A stretch of DNA of 64,000 nt from Pedobacter roseus (GTDB lineage Bacteria > Bacteroidota > Bacteroidia > Sphingobacteriales > Sphingobacteriaceae), in assembly GCF_014395225.1 (NCBI RefSeq), contig NZ_CP060723.1, positions 4,588,001 to 4,652,000 of the forward strand, read 5' to 3'. Each line of letters starts with the position of its first letter. The stretch's first letter is position 1. This document shows, piece by piece, positions 59,836 to 64,000 of this stretch. Below the pieces are notes generated by a model. It was not told the origin of the DNA and did not search any database. It worked only from the letters and a program-made list of their open reading frames with translations. The translations under genes and the position numbers were made by a program.

Positions 59836-60498
59836 TTATTGTTCTATTGCGTTTCGTAAAAATGCAACTAAAGGTTGTACCGTTTTAAAAGAACTTATCA
59901 ACTTATTAACGAGGTTCGGCTTTAAAAATTCTTCATCGCTGATTTTCGTCGTGGCTTCGAAGCTTTTCAACTTCAAGAATTCGATGTTTGGATCTGCCGG
60001 ATCATAACCTTTCGGGGCGTTTTTAAGGGCATTATCAACACCTAGCTTAAAACTTTTTTTAAAATCATTATCATTGATAATTTCTTTAAAATCGCCAATA
60101 TTATAATCAATTTCCTGTCTGATCAGTTTTAAATGCGCTGCTTCGGGCATCCAGTAACCACCTGCCAGAAACCCTTTGCCCGGTTGAATGTGCAGGTAAT
60201 AACCTGGTTCGTTGCCTCCCTTGCTTTTTGCCGAAAACCAGATACCAAAGTTATTTTTATAAGGGTCTTTATTTTTACTGAAACGTACATCGCGGTAAAT
60301 GCGCAAAAGGCTCTTTTTAGGGTCTGCCTCTGCAGAAAGTAACGGATCTACCTTAGCCAGTTCGGGGATAAGTGTGGCTACAAGCTCAAGCACATCGGCT
60401 TTTGCTGTTTCGTAAATATCTTTATTGGCTGCAAACCATTCGCGGTTATTATTTTCCGCAACATCTCTTATAAAATTTAGCGTTTCTTTTTTAAGCAT
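59836..60498 (-). CDS. DUF2461 domain-containing protein
   Basis: 220 aa, cytoplasmic. Family landmarks: LNFIRDVAENNNREWFAANKDIYE (~5-28), DPKKSLLRIYRDVRFSKNKDPYKNNFGIWFSA (~60-91), GYYLHIQPGKGFLAGGYWMP and the C-terminal FLKPNLVNKLISSFKTVQPLVAFL. This matches the DUF2461/TIGR02453 family, ~220 aa, of unknown biochemical role. Start at ATG 60498. It is not obviously linked to neighbours. Confidence 0.9.
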   Translation of the reverse strand: MLKKETLNFIRDVAENNNREWFAANKDIYETAKADVLELVATLIPELAKVDPLLSAEADPKKSLLRIYRDVRFSKNKDPYKNNFGIWFSAKSKGGNEPGYYLHIQPGKGFLAGGYWMPEAAHLKLIRQEIDYNIGDFKEIINDNDFKKSFKLGVDNALKNAPKGYDPADPNIEFLKLKSFEATTKISDEEFLKPNLVNKLISSFKTVQPLVAFLRNAIEQ

Positions 60499-60509
60499 AC
60501 AGGTTTATG

Positions 60510-60636
60510 GTTAACTGGTTAATTGTTTTAATCGGTTAACCGGCTCAAAGGCCAGCCACAAATTTCAAACTCGTTTAATCGATCAATTGTTTGATCGATC
60601 AATCTAACAATTAACCAGCTTATACAATTTAAACAA
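60510..60636. repeat. Inverted-repeat element between DUF2461 and DUF983 genes
   Basis: Perfect 13-bp outer arms CTGGTTAATTGTT (60515-60527) and AACAATTAACCAG (60606-60618) enclose an inner hairpin around ATCGATCAATTGTTTGATCGAT. The wording ACAATTnAACAATTAACC recurs at 31846-31866. Confidence 0.6.
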
Positions 60637-61035
60637 TTAACCCTTATCGTAATACGGTTTGTATTTGATATTTGGTGATAAAACATGAAGCAATATCATC
60701 CTCGAGTAACGGTAATTAAAGGGATACAGGATAAAACAGCCTGCAAAAATGACGATCAGATAATGCCAGAAGGTAGCATCTGTTAATGGTCCGAAAATTA
60801 AATAGGTAATGAAACTGGCCAAAAGCATTTCGATTACATTCATCGCATAGCTTACATACATGGCGGCGTAAAAGTAGCCCGGCTCAATTTCTATCCGTTG
60901 TGCGCAATGACCGCAGATTTCTTTAGTGTGCTGAATGTTCCAGCCGTACATGCTGCCGGTAAAAATATTTCCTCTACGGCAATGCGGGCATTTACAATGC
61001 ACAATGGCATATAATTTTGAAGTTTGCCCTTCCAT
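60637..61035 (-). CDS. DUF983 family membrane protein
   Basis: 132 aa. A zinc-ribbon-like N-terminus CKCPHCRRGNIFTG and ICGHCAQRIEIEPGYFYAAMYVSYAMNV is followed by two membrane helices (IEMLLASFITYLIFG and FWHYLIVIFAGCFILYPF). This is the DUF983 pattern; function unknown. The upstream 90-aa gene ends four bases before its start, so they form an operon. Confidence 0.9.
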   Translation of the reverse strand: MEGQTSKLYAIVHCKCPHCRRGNIFTGSMYGWNIQHTKEICGHCAQRIEIEPGYFYAAMYVSYAMNVIEMLLASFITYLIFGPLTDATFWHYLIVIFAGCFILYPFNYRYSRMILLHVLSPNIKYKPYYDKG

Positions 61036-61039
61036 GCTT

Positions 61040-61312
61040 TTAATTTAAATTGAAAGGTTCTTTTTTCATGTTGAGGTGAACGTTCTTTTTACGGTATTTT
61101 TTATACCAAACCACACCAACAATTACGGCCATTAAATAGGGAACAGACAAAAGATACAAAACACCCGTATTCAAACCCGCCGTTTGTGTATTGCCGTTTT
61201 TAACACCCTGCTCGGCATTAATGGTACACATCGAACATTGTGCATTAACATTAGGGCATACCGCAAAGGTAAACACCAGCACAAACAGGATAAAAATTGC
61301 TTTCTTCTTCAT
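61040..61312 (-). CDS. Small single-pass membrane protein with CSMC motif
   Basis: 90 aa. A signal peptide (MKKKAIFILFVLVFTFAVCPNVNAQ) is followed by CSMCTINAEQGVKNGN. One membrane helix (LYLLSVPYLMAVIVGVVWY) and a basic tail (KKYRKKN) come after. The paired cysteines could bind metal or form a disulfide. Similar small proteins accompany DUF983 genes in related genomes as far as I recall, but the family has no known function. First gene of the pair. Confidence 0.75.
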   Translation of the reverse strand: MKKKAIFILFVLVFTFAVCPNVNAQCSMCTINAEQGVKNGNTQTAGLNTGVLYLLSVPYLMAVIVGVVWYKKYRKKNVHLNMKKEPFNLN

Positions 61313-61363
61313 GGATTACAAATATAAGCATAAACGGTTGGAGGGGCTTAAAAATTATGTCAT

Positions 61364-61397
61364 AAAAAAACCTCACTTTTTTGAGTGAGGTTTTTTT
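61364..61397. terminator. Bidirectional terminator
   Basis: AAAAAAACCTCACT and AGTGAGGTTTTTTT flank a short T-rich loop. On the minus strand it closes the lipoprotein gene at 61430. Confidence 0.88.
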
Positions 61398-61429
61398 ATA
61401 ATGTATATAAAATTTATCACTACAAATAA

Positions 61430-62347
61430 TTATCCATTAGGATCTACAGTTACAAGAAGTATTTCTATAACAGAGCCATCTACAATATGGTAATATTTAT
61501 GAAGATTATTTACCAATTCGGATTGTGAATCATAATAACCATCAGGAACAAATGAAATAAAACCATTATCAATATAATATTTATTGTTTAAGCTATTTAA
61601 AAAAATCGAAGTATATCGATGAGGAATAAATTGACCTAAAAGATTATAATCTGCCTGATAAAATATATCTGAAGTTGAAGGAATAGGAAGAGGGGCTGCT
61701 GGAATAATTCCTACAATAGATTGAGATGGACTAGTAACGCTAGATCTTACGCATTCTATAAACTGATAAATTGCATAAGCTAAGCCAATGTAACCTAAGT
61801 ATTTTAATCCAACGAACCTCAAAGCTGCTATAGCAGTTTCGGCACTCATTCCGACTTTAAAAGCACTAACAAACAGACCATATGCTGTATTAAATCCTAA
61901 TGCTGCTGCTGCACAACTAACCCATCTTGGATCACCTCCAGCGGAATTATTGGCAGCATCGTACAAAACAGCCAACATTGCTTTTTGCTGTGGAGTAAAA
62001 TTTAGAATATAAGCTTTTTCTTCATAAGTCAAAGTATTCCATTCCTGTGTCCCAACAACTTGGTCAACTAAATTATTATATAATACAGTTCCTGATTCAA
62101 CTGTAGGCTCTAAGAGTAAGGTTGCTTGACTCTCATCTAAATTTTGAATGTCAGTTGGACTTAAATCATTGAATGGTTGTGGATCAAATGTCGAAGCTAG
62201 TACTGTGAGGTAATTTTGTGAATTTTTAGCAATTGATAAATCTTTAATTTCATTTACAGTTGATTTATCGCTCAATATCTGTTCTTTTTTACAGCCATTG
62301 ATGATAATTAAAGAAAATAAAAGCGTGAGATAGATTAGTTTTTTCAT
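61430..62347 (-). CDS. Orphan lipoprotein with a hydrophobic helical segment
   Basis: 305 aa. The signal peptide ends LIIINGC (C19), followed by KKEQ. The first half is polar (FDPQPFNDLSPTDIQNLDESQATLLLEP, LTYEEKAYILNFTPQQKAMLAVLYDAA). Around 140-205 a strongly hydrophobic, alanine/glycine-rich part appears: RWVSCAAAALGFNTAYGLFV, MSAETAIAALRFVGLKYLGYIGLAYAIYQF. The C-terminal ~90 residues are tyrosine-rich and soluble. No family recognised. It is monocistronic with a terminator and looks more AT-rich than its neighbours. The buried-helix layout is unusual for a lipoprotein. Confidence 0.75.
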   Translation of the reverse strand: MKKLIYLTLLFSLIIINGCKKEQILSDKSTVNEIKDLSIAKNSQNYLTVLASTFDPQPFNDLSPTDIQNLDESQATLLLEPTVESGTVLYNNLVDQVVGTQEWNTLTYEEKAYILNFTPQQKAMLAVLYDAANNSAGGDPRWVSCAAAALGFNTAYGLFVSAFKVGMSAETAIAALRFVGLKYLGYIGLAYAIYQFIECVRSSVTSPSQSIVGIIPAAPLPIPSTSDIFYQADYNLLGQFIPHRYTSIFLNSLNNKYYIDNGFISFVPDGYYDSQSELVNNLHKYYHIVDGSVIEILLVTVDPNG

Positions 62348-62503
62348 TTTTGTTTTTAATTGGTTAGGTGATTTTTATCATTATATAATAATTCTTAATT
62401 CGTATTACAATTTAAGTTGATTGATTGTCTTACTAAAGAAAATAAGTTTACCCTAAATATAAGCCCCGAAAATTTCGGAGGCTTAAGAGTATTAATTTTG
62501 CAA

Positions 62504-63862
62504 TTAGTTTTTAATGGCTACGCCATAATAAAAATTAGTAGGATCACTAACCTTATATAAACCAGCCAAACCAGAAACTGAAGAGTTCGAACTCACCACC
62601 CAGTCTAATTTAAACGTTGGAGCTGTAATGAAATAATTTTTAATTGCAGTAACTACCCAACCATTATTCCAGTTGGCATTCGAAGCCGAAGGAACATAGT
62701 TAGATAATGTAATGATATCATCATTAATTGTATAAGTGTATGATGCATCAGCTAAATACCTGGTAGTACCCGAAACAAACCAAACTTCCAATTTAGCTGT
62801 TGTAGCTGTTAGCAATCTAAATTGCATCGACTCCATTGAAACATTATTCAAGTCGTAACTAGCAATTTGAGATGTCCATAATGCATTCCATCCAGAAGTA
62901 ACACCTAGAGGGAGATTTCTACCGGTAATCATAATTCCGTTGTATGCCCCATTATATTTAAATAATGTTTTAAATGCCAGTAATGGTGTAGGGTTACTTT
63001 TAATAATGTATTCCTTACCTGTAGAATCATAAAGTGCCAGGGTAGTTGCATCTTTCCATGCAAATTTAACGAATGTTACTCCCTGATATACCAAACCAGA
63101 ACCCAATAAATCCATAGCATCTACCTTAAAGGCAAATTTGGCAATACCTGAAGCAGTAGTTACACCATCTGCCAATAAACCCGTAAAACTTACCCGCTTA
63201 CCCGACGACATATTGTTTGATGCATTAACAGAAATCCCGGCTTTTAGCGTGGTCGAACCGGATACAATTTCAATATAGGGATTAGCAGTAGTTGTAAAAA
63301 AAGTTTTAAACTTATCAATTGCTGTTTTATAACTTCCGGCAACATAGGCTGCTTTTTGAGCTGCGGTTGCCTTAACCAATACCAATGGCTGACGGAATTG
63401 ACGCCCAACCATAATTAAGCTATCAGGAGTTGACCGAACATAAGTAAACTCAACATCCGATGAAAAACCACTTCCCTGTACGCCACCAAAAACAGCTCCC
63501 TTTGGATCTTGAAGAACCGATAGGTAATTGTAGGTATCAAATGATAAAGAAGCTCCCAAACCAGATGTAACCCTATAGGTAGATGTAGCGGCAGTTGCCA
63601 TTGCAACATCCGAAATATCACTGTACATGGTCACTTTCTGATCTGCAGTAAAATCCATATAAAAACCGTAACCACCACCTGCAGAGGTAGGTAATGTAGC
63701 AATCCATCCGTTTGGAGCTGAAGTAAGTGTGGTGTTTACCAAATTAATGGCATCACCTATTCTATCCTCCGGACTTTTATCAAAAACTGACTCGAAAGAG
63801 GATTTCTTACACCCGGCAAATACAACCAGGGTTAAAAGAAATAGATATAATATTTTTTTCAT
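62504..63862 (-). CDS. DUF4302 domain-containing lipoprotein
   Basis: 452 aa. The signal peptide ends VVFAGC, then KKSSFESVFDKSPEDRIGDAIN. NGWIATLPTSAGGGYGFYMDFT, VTMYSDI, YNYLSVLQDPKGAVFGG and SLIMVGRQFRQPLVLVKAT are the expected DUF4302 landmarks. Family members are cell-surface lipoproteins usually encoded in SusC/SusD-type uptake loci; function not established. The preceding gene, cut by the window edge, ends 10 bp upstream, so an operon continues to the right. Confidence 0.88.
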   Translation of the reverse strand: MKKILYLFLLTLVVFAGCKKSSFESVFDKSPEDRIGDAINLVNTTLTSAPNGWIATLPTSAGGGYGFYMDFTADQKVTMYSDISDVAMATAATSTYRVTSGLGASLSFDTYNYLSVLQDPKGAVFGGVQGSGFSSDVEFTYVRSTPDSLIMVGRQFRQPLVLVKATAAQKAAYVAGSYKTAIDKFKTFFTTTANPYIEIVSGSTTLKAGISVNASNNMSSGKRVSFTGLLADGVTTASGIAKFAFKVDAMDLLGSGLVYQGVTFVKFAWKDATTLALYDSTGKEYIIKSNPTPLLAFKTLFKYNGAYNGIMITGRNLPLGVTSGWNALWTSQIASYDLNNVSMESMQFRLLTATTAKLEVWFVSGTTRYLADASYTYTINDDIITLSNYVPSASNANWNNGWVVTAIKNYFITAPTFKLDWVVSSNSSVSGLAGLYKVSDPTNFYYGVAIKN

Positions 63863-63872
63863 AATTAAAGTC

Positions 63873-64000
63873 TTATAATGTTTGACCTAATGCCCCATAA
63901 AAGTAATTAGTAGGTGTCCCGCTTAAATAAAATCCTCCATAACTATTAAAGTTGTCGGCATTAATAGAAGCTGGCAACCAAGCTGCAATGAACGTTTTGC
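63873..64000 (-). CDS. Partial gene, C-terminal end of a surface lipoprotein-like protein
   Basis: The last ~42 codons are visible, from the window edge to TAA at 63873: KTFIAAWLPASINADN, then FNSYGGFYLSGTPTNYFYGALGQTL. The tail GFYLSGTPTNYFYGAL resembles the end of the neighbouring DUF4302 protein (GLYKVSDPTNFYYGVA), so a related paralogue is likely. The rest lies outside the window. Ten base pairs separate it from the next gene. Confidence 0.6.
   Translation of the reverse strand, partial: KTFIAAWLPASINADNFNSYGGFYLSGTPTNYFYGALGQTL

Noticed and set aside
1..64000. rRNA, tRNA, prophage or insertion sequence
   Set aside because: No tRNA cloverleaf, rRNA stretch, transposase or phage structural gene was recognised on either strand by eye; a tRNA scan would be decisive.

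Overview
The window looks like a chromosomal piece of a Bacteroidota genome, most likely Sphingobacteriaceae and probably Pedobacter or a close relative. This is inferred from the low-GC DNA, many lipoproteins with a Cys-Lys-Lys start, promoters of the TTG / TAnnTTTG type, a type IX secretion partner set (PorP/SprF, PorE-like OmpA protein, gliding-type C-terminal domain), a DUF4302 lipoprotein and the typical intergenic repeat families. No rRNA, tRNA, phage, insertion sequence or CRISPR array was seen.

Layout. 1-1.3 kb: three FKBP-type lipoproteins (one cut by the edge). 1.7-8.5 kb: a fatty-acid beta-oxidation operon in the fadN-fadA-fadE order, interrupted by a four-helix-bundle gene and preceded by a MarR regulator with clear operator/promoter palindromes. 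8.5-12 kb: two paralogous secreted proteins and an OmpA-family protein. 12.4-18.3 kb: a GAF-type protein with an apparent frameshift near its start, gamma-glutamyltranspeptidase and a long-chain acyl-CoA synthetase. 18.5-21 kb: a small beta-barrel protein and an M61 metallopeptidase. 21.3-26.8 kb: a complete RND efflux operon. 27-31.7 kb: a BadF-type sugar kinase, a CheY-like receiver, a DUF4241 protein and htpG. 31.9-32.8 kb: a stand-alone HsdR N-terminal-type protein with an unknown partner.

33.2-38.4 kb is the most interesting part. A LytTR response regulator and a LytS-type histidine kinase flank two tiny tandem genes (46 and 49 aa), next to a full-length class I lanthipeptide dehydratase (LanB). 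The two peptides share a leader-like KLSKKTVFVYKNIKA block and a nearly invariant PTGDQSH..MTSFIMEF tail. They contain no cysteine, and no LanC cyclase, transporter or protease gene is seen. The locus therefore looks like a lanthipeptide-type system that cannot make lanthionine, possibly a dehydrated peptide or a signal read by the adjacent kinase/regulator pair.

38.7-55.3 kb: an operon for a giant 4487-aa T9SS-exported surface protein followed by PorP/SprF and a PorE-like OmpA protein. The giant gene grew by tandem duplication at several scales. A NACHT-type NTPase is transcribed divergently from it. 58-64 kb: structured intergenic repeats (including what looks like an empty and a filled copy of the same site), an OmpA lipoprotein, DUF2461 and DUF983 proteins, an orphan lipoprotein and a DUF4302 lipoprotein with a related gene running off the right edge.
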